Source of the DNA: Acestrorhynchus altus
Lineage: Eukaryota; Chordata; Actinopteri; Characiformes; Acestrorhynchidae
DNA: 64,000 nucleotides
Assembly: GCA_034509495.1 (NCBI GenBank)
Contig: CM067508.1
Location: forward strand, 29,879,571-29,943,570
Direction: 5' to 3'
Within the stretch, counting starts at the first letter, position 1, and each line of letters begins with the position of its first letter. Position numbers and translations under genes: made by a program. Below the pieces are notes generated by a model. It searched no databases, was not told the origin of the DNA, and was given only the letters and a program-made list of their open reading frames with translations. Shown one piece after another: positions 46,850 to 60,342 of the stretch.

Positions 46850-47850
46850 CATAGTGCCTGGATGGCCAAGGCCGACATTGTTTCTGTCTTTGCACCCTGA
46901 TTTCTGGCACCTTTTTGGCAGAAATGTGGTGGCGGGGGCTTTATTATTACACCATTTGCTTAAGGTTCGGCTGAAAGAGCAGCCCCAAGATCTTCAGATC
47001 CCTTGTGGGGACTCGGTCTTGTATACTCCTCAACGTTTGCCACATTCCCTATATGATCCATCCAAATTCATCCTTGATGCACCATTGCCTGGGAGTTACT
47101 TTACCTGACAAAAAGATGTTCAGTCTCACATCTTTGGACTTTCTCTACATTGTGTCTGGATTCTGTTCTGCTGCGGGCTTTGCTCCCATGCGATAAGCTG
47201 GACTGCATTACGATCGCCCTTTCTGCCTTCCTCACTCTGCCCCGCTCTTTTGGGGCATTTAAACGACACAATGCGCATCATTCCTCAGGGTCATTCATTG
47301 ATCTGTCACCTGCTATCTCTCACTTCTTTTGTCTCGTCTGTTTCAACACACTTCACTTGATCACGCCTGCACCTCTGAATTGTGTTTCTGGCTGTTTCTC
47401 CTCAAACATTGGAATAGCATTTCTCTTTTTTTTGATGACATGCTAACAGGTCCTGCAGATGTTGCACTTTTCATTGATACAGCTCGTTCCATTTATGCTT
47501 TTCTTTACTCCCTCACCTGGTTGTCCATAACGCATCAAATCATCTTCAGAGCCAAATGCCCATCCGCTTTCAATTTAGACATTCAGACCTGGAACACACT
47601 CCAATGACACCATTTATGGACAAATTATTTCCCCTACAACTGGATTCTGCTCCACCAGGCTGTTGCACCAACAACCCTCTCCACGTGCTAGACTGGCTGG
47701 CAATGTTTCCAACATTTCCACACTATCCACTCCATTCCCTCTACTTCCAAAGAGCTCTATACCTTCACTGCTTCTCACCTCTGCAAGCATCCACTTTACC
47801 ATACATTCCTTCACCCCTCAAAGTTTACATCACAGTCTCAGTCCCTTGAG
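46850..47850 (+). pseudogene. DIRS-like retroelement: reverse transcriptase end and RNase H fragment
   Basis: + strand segments in three frames line up, in order, with the end of a tyrosine-recombinase (DIRS/Ngaro-type) polymerase as I recall it from fish. CLDSVLLRALLPCDKLDCIT (47150-47210) matches the 'LDS...RLP..KL' thumb. LKHWNSISLFFDDMLTGPAD (near 47410-47470) matches 'WNGVSFFYDD..PADVQLFTDA', the start of RNase H. LTWLSITHQIIFRAK (near 47510-47560) matches 'LTWLSV..NFII.A', and FQFRHSDLEHTP matches the 'SRFQFxxFR' end. About 100 residues of RNase H are missing between the second and third blocks. The upstream 45960-46850 may be the rest of the element but shows no motif I can defend. No recombinase gene is seen. 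Confidence 0.5.
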
Positions 47851-47929
47851 AGGAGGGACGATGAGCAAAGCCAGGAATAGGGCTTGAGGAGTACAACCTC
47901 CCCTCCCCCCACCCCACCCCCAAAACAAG

Positions 47930-48177
47930 GAGCTATGGAGCATAAGAACTCTGTACTCTGGACTTTGGGATGGGTTGGGGAGTTGAGGATGATCATTCAA
48001 CATACTGAACTCACTAATGCTCTTGTCACTCAACACAATCAAATCCTCACAGCAATGCAGTTGAAAGCCTCCTCTGGACAGTAGTGAAAGTAACAATTTT
48101 ATGGTTATGTTCTGGATTTCAGAAGAAACAATGAATGAGCAGGTGTCCAAACACTTTTGTCCATTTAGTGTAGTTCA
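47930..48177 (-). mobile_element. Non-autonomous DNA element, one end
   Basis: The reverse complement begins CACTAAATGGACAAAAGTGT, TTGGACACCTGCTCATTCAT, TGTTTCTTCTGAAAT, matching the left end of the element at 43463 and of other fish copies, and runs through GATCATCCTCAACTCCCCAA. It ends without its right terminus near the DIRS-like fragment. Confidence 0.7.
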
Positions 48178-49452
48178 TGCTCTCATGGCACCAAGAGAGT
48201 GAAACTGTGATTCACAGCAACATTTAAGCAATTATTCATCACTTCAACCTGCAATTTACTAATCAAAGCAATAATTAATAGCATATGAGGGAAGTGTGAG
48301 CTGTTTTCACAGCCTTCAGTGAGATTTCTTTCACACCCACAATCACAGGACAAAGACTTGGCGCACAATTATGGGCTTTGTAGTTTGCGCGGAGTGAATG
48401 CACTACACGTGTGGGTGTATATTTATGGAACTGGATTGTTGAATTGAACTGTCTTACATTTCCTACATTTTTTTCCCCCACAATTCTTTACATGCAAGAA
48501 TGATGCGGGTTTGATGTGGAATTACATCAGCACTTAATCTCCAAACTGGAGAGTTTAGGCTCTGCACCATGGGCTAAGAAGCTATTTCTGGTCTTCACTC
48601 CTTTCCCCTGGTTGACAGAATTCCAGATTTATTTAAAGCACTTCCTCCGGAGGACGAAATGAAACAGTCAGACAGAGGTGTGGAGTGGAGAGAGCTATGG
48701 AGACAGATAATCTGTTTAAGAGTGGCATGGGCTTGGCCTTTTGTTCTCACTACTTCAACACTGCCTGATGGCTTCGGTGCCGAACTCTCCGCGGAGTGTC
48801 GTTGTGCTCCAATAAGAGGAGGCATCGCCACCGCAAACTCCAAATCCATGCATAGTAAGAAAAACAACATGAATTATGACTGGTGATGTCCATCAGCCTT
48901 TGTAAGTCTATTACATTCTGTTTATCGAGCTGGCGCTCTGGAATGGTTGGGAAAGCCTTAAATCAACATCTCAAATTTGTCTTTTAGACGTTCTGGTGTC
49001 TGTTCCTACCCTGTAGAAGATTAAAGTCATTTGCTCTGCATATTGATTGTAATCTTGTCAAAAACAAAAGCACAAAAGAGTGCAATGATCTGTTAAATTG
49101 AAGAATTATTGCTATGTAAACATGTCTATTCAATTATTTTATGAATTGGAAGGTTTACGTATGGTCTGATTGGAGAAAATGCTGTACTCAAAGCAAGACC
49201 CTGGATTTTACAAGGCAACAGCAATAAACATTACTCCTGGAATGCCTAAATGTTATAAATTGCTCACGTTATCGCATTGTACCAAGCTTTCTCCTACATT
49301 TCACACTTTTTACAGAGCTTATATAGTCAATACATTTATACATTTGGATTTACAAAGTGAAATAAACAATGCCTCTACCATTGAGTTCAAAAGATAAATT
49401 ACATCTTATTTGCATCAGCAACTTGCATGGTTGGAACGAGACAGTTGTGATG
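48178..49452. other. Intergenic DNA, nothing recognised
   Basis: Unique-looking sequence; frames are short and without motifs. Confidence 0.45.
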
Positions 49453-49636
49453 CAGGTGATTCCCAACCCTGTTCTTAGAGGCACACCTGCCCTACATGTT
49501 TTAGCTTTAACACACCCCTTGCAACTCTGCAGGGTTTGTTAATGAGCTGATTAGTTCAATCAGGTGTGTGGGGAGCAGGGTAAGCTCTACAATTTGCAGA
49601 GCAGGTGTGCCTCAGGAACAGGGTTGAGAAACACTG
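49453..49636. mobile_element. hAT-like MITE, copy 2
   Basis: The left end GATTCCCAACCCTGTTCTTA + GAGGCACACCTGC pairs with the right end GCAGGTGTGCCTCAGGAACA + GGGTTGAGAAACACTG. The interior GAGCTGATTAGTTCAATCAG is shared with copy 1. Confidence 0.8.
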
Positions 49637-50066
49637 CCCAAAACCATATAGAGGTAACCACGTTAGTAACTTACATAATCGGAACCATCATTAAGCGACT
49701 CCGTTGTTTCCCCAAAACCATTAGCTGGAGCAACATCTCCAGAGCTGTAGTTAGAAGCTACAGTTCCTGGTGACTACATTATTGATGATGGAAGATGTAA
49801 AGGAAAGGCAGTACTCAGAAAACTGAAAAATTTCATCAGTCTTCCCATATGAACATTTAGAACTTCTTTCAAGTGCTAAAGTACTTTGAACATGTAGTTC
49901 GTATTGTACTTAATGTATTTCTGTGTTTATGAGTATTTATCAAAAAAATATTGCTAGAACCCAAGTGTGAGAGGCATTCAAAGTATATCAAATATACATT
50001 GAAAAATACATACATTTACAAAAAAACCCACATTTGTCATATCAATATTTTTTTAAACATGTAAGA

Positions 50067-50067
50067 C

Positions 50068-50116
<49 letters not shown>

Positions 50117-50222
50117 GATAACAGTAATAATAATAGTAATAATAATAATAACAATAATAGTAATAATAATAATAACAATAATAGTAATAATAATAATAAT
50201 AGTAATAATAATAATAGTAATG

Positions 50223-50266
<44 letters not shown>
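50067..50266. repeat. AAT trinucleotide microsatellite
   Basis: About 200 bp of AAT units with interspersed AATAGT and AACAAT variants in the middle third. The poly-isoleucine or poly-leucine frames on the other strand are artefacts. Confidence 0.97.
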
Positions 50267-51120
50267 GAAATTAAACAATACAAATTAATTTGTTAGAAAA
50301 AAGGGAACATATGAATCCAGCTGTATATTTACTGTGTATGTATACCTACATTAGTGTTTTTGCAATATTAAATGTATATTTGTCTGTATATTTTAATATT
50401 TTGTAATATTTTCTGAAATACTGTGTGTGTGAACTGTATTTTGGAATGTAATGCAATGTATTTGAAATATATTTAAAATGTATACAAATAGTTGTGTGCA
50501 TGGGTTTCATCTGGGTTTCTAGGCCTATGAAAAAGACTTGCTATCAAAGTAATCTTCATTACACACATACATCAAAAAGGTTAACTTATGATTACTACTA
50601 AAATCACATTTCATTAATGAATCAGTTTTAAATCAGAGAGTGATATCAGACCAGAGTAAAAAACAGAATTAACATCTGCAACCATTGCAGTTCAGACTAC
50701 AGTGGTTCGAACCAATGTCATTCAAACTACTCTGGTTCCATCAAAGGTATGACAGTTTTGGGAAATGGAAGAACTTCAGATGTTAATTAGTTTAATGGTG
50801 CATCATACCATGTTAGTTCAGTGCTAGTCTTCAGCATTGTGCACACCTTGAGTCGTTTACTACCTGGAGACTTTATCCATCAAATCCGTGCTGAAGCTCT
50901 CCCTGAAGCTTTTACTCAGTAAACGAATTTAGATATTTTAATTAAAAAAGAAAAATCAAAACTTGACTGAGATATTTTAATAAAAAGTTTCATTTTTGGC
51001 AGTGTTTTCCTAATTCTTTGTGCCTGAAATGAATAGAAAAAAAGTTATTATTCCCGGTAAACATTGCTTTTGTGGTCAGCACAATGATATTTTGAAACGT
51101 ATCTATTTAAGAATATCCAC
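50267..51120. other. AT-rich intergenic DNA
   Basis: No genes or repeats recognised besides AT richness. Confidence 0.5.
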
Positions 51121-51150
51121 TATATATTCAGTGCTGAATATAGACTTTAA

Positions 51151-51233
51151 GAAGCTTCTGCAATAGTGAGAACTATCAAGAACTTTCTAGAACTTTCTGG
51201 GACAGTATAGAATTGTACGTAGCTGTATAAATA
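51151..51233 (+). promoter_or_regulatory. Heat-shock-element array with TATA box
   Basis: GAA at 51170-51172, ATC (one mismatch to TTC) at 51175-51177, GAA at 51180-51182, TTC at 51185-51187, GAA at 51190-51192 and TTC at 51195-51197 form a strictly 5-bp-spaced alternating array, the binding site of trimeric heat shock factor. A further GAA/TTC pair sits at 51151-51158. TATAAATA follows at 51226-51233, 29 bp after the array and 81 bp before the ATG of the transposon-type pseudogene. Site and spacing are seen; heat induction is inference. Confidence 0.7.
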
Positions 51234-51313
51234 CAGTTATCTGAAACTAACCATTTCATTTGATGTTCTACAGAGTAAGTGAATCAGTGTACACAGCAAC
51301 TCAATTCACTTAG

Positions 51314-52181
51314 ATGGCATCAGGAGGTCTCATACGTCCAGCAGATGCATTTTGCTAGATATGTGGCCAATTTAAAAAGACAAGAGTGAAAAAGTACTCT
51401 GTGAAAGCACCTGCTAAGATGTGTGAGGCCTACAAAGCATACATCGGCGTGCCTGTTGGGGACCAAGACATTTCACATGTGATCACTGCAAGAAAACTCT
51501 TGAAGGTAAGTGGATAAATGCTACTCTCAAATAGCAGCATATGCTTGCTTTGTTTGCCTTTGGGACAGCTGGGATACTGAAGCGCACAGGCGGGACTGGC
51601 CTCAGTGAATGGTGTTCTCTTTGGGGAAGGACAATGTAAAGTGGGAGCCACTGTTGGACCCCCGCAAGGTGCTGATGCCACCACTACACATCAAGTTGGG
51701 GCTCATAAAACAATTTGTAAGGGCTCTAGATGAGTCAAGAGCTTTCAAGTACCTCCAAGATCTTTTCCCTAAACTGTATGAAGCAAAGATCAAAGTTGGT
51801 GTCTTTGTCGGACCACAAATCAATTTCCCAAGAAGCCGAATAGGAAGGAGAGAGCAGCTTGGAACAGTTTTGTCGCAGTGGTTCACGGCTTCCTAGGCGA
51901 TCATAAAGATGAAAACTATTCACAACTGGTTCCGACTCTGATAAAGAACTATGCTGCAATGGGCTGCAGGACGTCACTCAAAATCCATATCCTTGATGCT
52001 CATCTTGATACGTTCAAAGAGAACATGGGAGCTTATTCAGAGGAGCAAGGCGACATCACACCAGGACATTATGAACTTTGAACACCGTTACCAAGGACAA
52101 TATAACAAGAACACGATGGACGACTACATTTGGGGACTGATCCGTGACACTGATTTGCAGTATAGTCGTAAATCTGTGTAA
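51314..52181 (+). pseudogene. Transposon-type gene, internally deleted and broken
   Basis: Function unknown. The N-terminal part starts at ATG 51314 (MASGGLIRPADAFC), then a TAG at 51356 interrupts it, then ICGQFKKTRVKKYSVKAPAK and AYKAYIGVPVGDQD. After a frame change comes HFTCDHCKKTLEG, giving two CxxC-type cysteine pairs that could bind zinc. The frame jumps at about 51510-51600 to the C-terminal part: KWEPLLDPRKVLMPPLHIKL, then IKQFVRALDESRAFKYLQDL, and after further frame changes HQDIMNFEHRYQGQY and MDDYIWGLIRDTDLQYSRKS with a stop at 52182. I recall long repetitive 'uncharacterized' proteins in fish with the same two ends and several hundred residues between them, so this copy seems to have lost its middle, where a catalytic domain would be. 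The superfamily is uncertain. Confidence 0.6.
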
Positions 52182-52412
52182 ACTGTTTCTATACTGAAAA
52201 TGCGTAACTTTCTTTGCCGTGGTCACAGAAGCGAAGTTCATGATGAATGTAGTCGATTCTGCATTTGTTTCAGACATAAGCAATTGGAATATAACACGTT
52301 ACGTTGTGTTATTAAAAACATCTGTTTTAAGAAGAAAAAGTGTGATTAATCATAATAAATTACCTGAAATTATGTGATTCATTTGTTTTTTATTGATTGT
52401 CAGCCCTAATTC
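52182..52412. other. Possible 3' tail of the same transposon
   Basis: Ends in GTGATTAATCATAATAAATT ... TGATTGTCAGCCCTAATTC, words common at the ends of vertebrate interspersed repeats. No matching inverted repeat was found upstream. Confidence 0.35.
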
Positions 52413-52523
52413 TTATACATTTCATATTCTGTAATGTTTTAACTGTCATTACTCACAAACACAAAAATATTATCCAGCGAAATTGGCTATGAGCTGTTTT
52501 TGATGTCTCCTGTGTTAGTAGTC

Positions 52524-52540
52524 GTGTGTGTGTGTGTGCG

Positions 52541-52574
<34 letters not shown>
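52524..52574. repeat. GT microsatellite
   Basis: GT units with two GC interruptions. Confidence 0.93.
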
Positions 52575-52755
52575 AGAATTGCAGCCTCCTGGGATTATAA
52601 AAATCCCTTATTTCACCAATTAGGCGGCAGCAGCACTGCAGGGAAGCTGAAGATAAATAATGCACCCATGTCATGAAGTCAGCCAGTGTAACCTTTTTCT
52701 AGCTCTTTAAGGTGTCACTTTCAATGAAGCTTCATCTCCATCACTTAGGGCATAG

Positions 52756-52810
52756 AGAGAGAGAGAAAAAGAGAGCGAGAGAGAGAGAGAACGAGAGAGT
52801 GAGAAAGAGA

Positions 52811-52843
<33 letters not shown>

Positions 52844-52860
52844 GGAGGAAGGGAGACAGA
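52756..52860. repeat. GA-rich microsatellite
   Basis: Imperfect GAGA/GCGAGA/ACGAGA units over about 105 bp. Confidence 0.93.
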
Positions 52861-53278
52861 CAGAACAGTGCAGTTTCTCAGAAGGTCATACCTGGAGATG
52901 ACGCCTCTCTGCTCTCTCCTTGTCATCTATTCCCTTGGCTGGAAAAATGAGGAGAGAGAAAGTGAAACGAGAGAGAAAACATCATGCTCTTCCAACAGTG
53001 CAGATGTTCAGGGGACAGAAGTGACAGATGTGAGAGATGGAGAGAGCAGCAAAAAGGGGGAAAAAAAAGGGTACAAGGAACAGAGGCAGGATTTTTTAAT
53101 CAGCTGTTTTCCTTGTTTGCTCATTCATTACAGTTAGAGGGAGGAATAACTGTAGCTTGATTTTGCAGTGATGTTCTCCTTCATATAATATAAAAAGAAA
53201 GGCCTCAAAAAGTTGGGTACAGGTCACGCTGAAGTAGCCCCTTGCCTATTGCACTTGTGGGCAAAATCACTATTCTAA

Positions 53279-53388
53279 ACGGTTCTGGAGGCAGCTGTAC
53301 CTCTGAGGCAGCACAAATAATTGGTTCAGAGAAAAAAAGTTAAGTATAGCTTTAGAAAGGTGCATCTGAGTATCTGTATTCCTAAGAT

Positions 53389-53447
<59 letters not shown>

Positions 53448-53849
53448 ATTCTCAAAAAACTGCTTAGAAAACTAGTTTTCAGCATTTTCTTAGGTTGCTT
53501 GCTTATTTGCTGGGTCAAGAAGAAAAAAGAACATGAACATGAAACTGCTTTAACATAATGGAATTGAAGACATGCTTCTTAGTGAGAAACTGTCCACGTC
53601 CAGTAAAGAAGAGATTGGATACAAGCTGTCAAATGCTGCCTTAGAAATTAACTAGCGTGTTTACCATGTGGTTTTTGAGAAACCAACTGCATATAAAAAG
53701 AATTTCTTAAAAACTAAATCTCAAAATGAATTGCACACCTTTTATGTAAAGCATCCACATATACATGCCTACCTGTAGATTTAATCGGTTATTCTCTGAA
53801 CTAATAGCATTCCTTCTGCCTCAGAGGCAGAGGTGCTTCCAGAACCGTT
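53279..53849. mobile_element. About 570-bp element with 55-bp terminal inverted repeats
   Basis: The left arm 53279-53332 (ACGGTTCTGGAGGCAGC, CCTCTGAGGCAG, AATTGGTTCAGAGA) is the reverse complement, with a few mismatches and a 3-bp indel, of the right arm 53793-53849 (TCTCTGAACTAATAG, CTGCCTCAGAGGCAGAGG, CCAGAACCGT). The interior is AT-rich with a TA microsatellite and no coding potential. It behaves like a MITE that I cannot name. Confidence 0.75.
53391..53444. repeat. TA microsatellite
   Basis: About 26 pure TA units inside the inverted-repeat element. Confidence 0.95.
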
Positions 53850-55311
53850 CTGTGTAGTGATTCTGCACACGAGCGTCTATTGCTGCACAATGGCTGACTG
53901 ATTGATCTGATCTGATTGGGACCCGAGGGGTGTACATTTGCAGCCTCTTTTTTTTTCCGGTAACCCACTTCTTTATTTCCCACAACAAACAAAAGCAGTG
54001 CGGTGTAGTCCCAGACAGCAAAACTGTTACATCCATTCTTTATTACCAATGCAAAATGGGGTTTGTTAAGGATTTCTTTTTTATCTTCAAAGCCCAAGAC
54101 ACAGGGAGCTGGCACAGACTGAATATCATAAATAGTCTCATTTATTGGAGTGAATGATTATATATATACTAATTATAGCAATAATAGCAAGAAAGCCATC
54201 AGCATCTGAACAGCACCCATCGCAAAACCCAATGCTCTTTGAACTTTAGGGGTCTGTATGTGGCACACACTTCATTTCCTCCCACTTTTAACCACACAAC
54301 ACCTTCCCACAGAGCATAGTGACGTATTACTGGTTTTATTTAGTGATGTTGCTGGTGGGGGAGCAAGATAGTGTTACTGCTCTCCGTCTCTCTGTCTGAC
54401 ACACACACTTATCTGATTATCTGCTAGAAGTATTTGAAGCTGAATAGAGGTGTCGTTAGTCTTACAGCTGTGAGCTCCACTGCGATAGTGTTAGATCTCC
54501 ATTAAAGCTTCTGTGATCGAGCTTCACTGTGTTCAGTGCAAAAAAAAGTTCTCTTGGAAACGTTACTGACCAAATAAATCCTAAAGCCACTTTGCCACGA
54601 ATATCCCACAACACATTCATTCCTTTTGCTTTCCGATGAACCGCAGAAAATGTATTTATTCATTCTCATTTATAGCTGTAACAATCTTATATTACATATG
54701 TATCACCAATCATATCTGGGCATATGCACATACATTCATTCAACTCACCGGCATTCATACACACTCCTTCACACACCAGGGCGTAGACAACTCACTTGAA
54801 ATCCACCTGATATCCATGATAACCATAACGCCCCAATGTCATGTAGAAGAACCCAAAAGCTATTGATATACATTTGTGTAATTTCACAAGCTGAAAGAGA
54901 GGCTGATACACATCATTCCGTTGCAGCTGTAAGGTTCTCAGTGAAAACATCAACAGTACTTGTGTTCCTGGATTGGAACCACATGTCCTGTGAAACATCT
55001 CCACGTGAAATTATGATCAGATGTATTTTTGTACATAGTTTAATGTTTACGTTCAATCAAATGATGCATGAAGTAGATTCAGCTGTTATGTTTGGAAGCA
55101 GAATGTTTCTGCTGGCTGAGGAGCTGAGGCCTCATCAGGTTTGGAGCAGCATTAGAGCTGCATTCTCACCCCTCCAGGCTCACTCCTGAGGGAACGCACT
55201 ACCTACAGTCTTCCCCCATCTTCCCCGCACACACCCCACACACACACACTTACACCGCAGCAAAGTGAGGTGACTGATCTGGCTTCTGCTACATATCCCT
55301 GCTCTATGAAA

Positions 55312-55315
<4 letters not shown>

Positions 55316-55373
<58 letters not shown>
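55316..55373. repeat. GA microsatellite
   Basis: About 29 pure GA units. Confidence 0.96.
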
Positions 55374-55376
<3 letters not shown>

Positions 55377-55506
55377 AAGAGAAAAGGACCATCTCATACA
55401 CTCAACCATAATCTATGATTGGGCCGCGCTTTCCGCCTCCATTATCACCTTCCGACTCAAGGGAACAGAGAGAATTACATCTACCACTGAACTCACCCTG
55501 GCTGCC

Positions 55507-55508
<2 letters not shown>

Positions 55509-55580
<72 letters not shown>
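55509..55580. repeat. CA microsatellite
   Basis: About 36 pure CA units. Confidence 0.96.
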
Positions 55581-55583
<3 letters not shown>

Positions 55584-55655
55584 CTTGCATGCAAGGAGAG
55601 GTGGAGAATAGTGTGGGCCTCTCCTGAACCAGTCATGTAGCAATCAATTCAGATA

Positions 55656-55660
<5 letters not shown>

Positions 55661-55706
<46 letters not shown>
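55661..55706. repeat. GA microsatellite
   Basis: About 23 pure GA units. Confidence 0.95.
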
Positions 55707-55711
<5 letters not shown>

Positions 55712-56738
55712 GGAAATATGCCATAAGAAGCGAGTGCAGTTGCAGCAGCAGGGAGGCCACATTTAATCCTTACCACTGTGATCCCTCAAAGCCCTACTGT
55801 ACATGTTACTTCATGCTTCATATCTGACTTGGGTAACTGTGTAGTTGTAACATTGGCTTCGTCTGTGATTAGGCAAACTGTCATGAATATATTTCCAGGA
55901 ACATTATATGAGAGTATAGAACATTAAAACCATGTTGATACACTTTGAAAAGGAAATATGCTGTTACTGCCAGTCCAACTAGCTTGGAATTTCCAGTATG
56001 GATATCATGGCAGAGGCTGCAAAGAGGCTGAAGAAAGCAAGAAAAAGAATGACCAAGGTAGAGGTTGGATATGAGTAAATCCCAGACTACCCAATAAATA
56101 CCCAGTAAATACTCCCACGACCCAATAGCAACCAATTTTAATTCTACTTTAAGCTTTTGAAATCCAGAAATAGATTTCTGTTAGTAATAAAGCAATAGAA
56201 CACAAGAGGGAGTTTGTTCTTTCACCACCGCCATGCTGTTATTTCACAATAGCCAATGATATTAATGTTAGATGTGAACATAGCATATACACACAGCTCC
56301 TTCTCCAGCTCCTTACACAGACCAGCACATTAAACTACCCACTGCACAGCCTGCAGCACTTTCTCCAGCTCCTTGCACACACGCCAACAAAAGGAAACAC
56401 CACTCACTCACTGGACAGTCTACACATAGATGAAGAAATTAAACAAATGTTCCCACTCAGTTATTTGTGGATTTGTTTTTGGTTACTGTATATCTCCGAG
56501 ATATTTTCATATTTTATTTTAGGTCGTTCTTGTGTCTTGTTCTCAGGGCATTTACATTACGTTTTGATTAATTTTATGATTTATAATTCAGTGTTGGTGA
56601 TGTTCAGTGGAGTGATTCACTGTGTGTTAAAAAGTGCTGTTATAGCAAAATAGCAGTACAGTTAGATCACTACTCTACCAATCAGCTTGGACAATTCATG
56701 AAACTACTAAACTAATATACAAGGTATGTAGTTTCATA

Positions 56739-56760
56739 TATATATATAAAATATATATAT

Positions 56761-56841
<81 letters not shown>
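56739..56841. repeat. TA then CA microsatellite
   Basis: A short TA run with a break, then about 39 pure CA units from 56764. Confidence 0.96.
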
Positions 56842-56844
<3 letters not shown>

Positions 56845-57487
56845 TGCATGGCTGTTCAAACAACCAGGTGCTGACCCCAGAATCCCATGTTTGGTCTGTG
56901 TGGCGTGAAGCACATTGAAATCTCTGTATCCCATTGAGAGAAACATTACAGATGCATGGGCTTCACTCCACGAGCCTGGAGCTTAACTCTCCCCAGTGAC
57001 TAACATGGAGGAGGACCCTCAGTTGGTGTGGGTCACTGTTAGATCTATGAACAGTATCTGAACCAGCACATTACGAAATTGCCAGTTCAAATGAACAAAA
57101 AAGAAAGTGTGGTAACGAAATACAGAAAAGAGAAAATTGATTTTTATTTAAATTCATATCTGTGTCCCTTAAAAAGCCACTCGCCTGCCAACAGGCCTCA
57201 AGTGTCATTACACATTTCTGTAAGCTAAGAAAAGCCCCACCAGTTGCACTGGAGTCCCTGTAGGTACTGAATAATAAGACATTATTATTATTTTATAGTA
57301 ATTCAAAAATCAAAGACACTTCTGGTCTAAATGTGTCACATTCACTTTTTATTAAGCAGGTAACAGAGTTAATATTTACAGGGTATTCGCCCTGGCACTG
57401 CCCATTCTGATCCACCCTGGCAGCTTTCTTCTATTTATTGCTTTCACCTGTATCTGATATCAATACAGTAATTAACAAGGACCATTC

Positions 57488-57825
57488 ACCTTATTGCACG
57501 GTGGTGCAGTGGATAACACTGTTGCCTCACTGCAAGAAGGACATGTGGAGTGTGTATGTTCTCCCTGTGTTCGCGTGGGTTTCCTCCGGGTACTCCGGTT
57601 TCCCCCACAGTCCAAAGACATGTGCGGTAGGTGAACTGGTGACTCTAAAGTGGTCCTTAGTGTGTGAATGTGTGTGTATGTGCCCTACGATGGACTAGCG
57701 CCCTGTCTAGGGTTGTTTCCCGCCCTTGCGCTCAGAGTTGCCGGCTGTGCACCGGCTCTCCCGTGACCCTATTCAGGAATTAGTGGTATAGAAAAAGGAT
57801 GGATGGATGGATGGATGGATGGCAT
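57488..57825 (+). mobile_element. GATG-tailed short retroposon (fish SINE-like repeat)
   Basis: Begins TTGCACGGTGGTGCAGTGGA and contains CGTGGGTTTCCTCCGGGTAC, CCCACAGTCCAAAGACATGT, ACGATGGACTAGCGCCCTGT, and ends AAAAAGGATGGATGGATGG (about six GGAT units, 57798-57823). This is the order of a very common fish retroposon whose tail resembles RTE/Rex3 tails, suggesting mobilisation by such a LINE. Part of the left third seems deleted after 57545. Confidence 0.8.
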
Positions 57826-60076
<2,251 letters not shown>

Positions 60077-60342
60077 CTAAAATGAATGTGAGAAAGAAAC
60101 AGGTTATTTGCATTACCTATAGAGCAAGGTGGGAACTGACAGCCAGAGTAAATCAGCATGGTAAATCAGTTTGGTCTCAACACATGTGATGAAAACAGCA
60201 TCACATGCAATCTGTATTAACTATCACTCAATCTATAGTGGTATATGTACCTTAATTTCACCTAGACATGCAGAAATACAAATAATTTAGTGTATGAAAT
60301 GCTGTCACGCAGCCAGAGGAATTATATTACCTGAACTCACAC

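Larger units (their letters stand above)
53850..57480. other. Intergenic DNA rich in microsatellites
   Basis: No recognised gene. GA and CA arrays at 55.3, 55.5, 55.7 and 56.8 kb are listed separately. Confidence 0.5.

Noticed and set aside
50042..50283. Poly-isoleucine and poly-leucine frames
   Set aside because: Translation of the AAT microsatellite.
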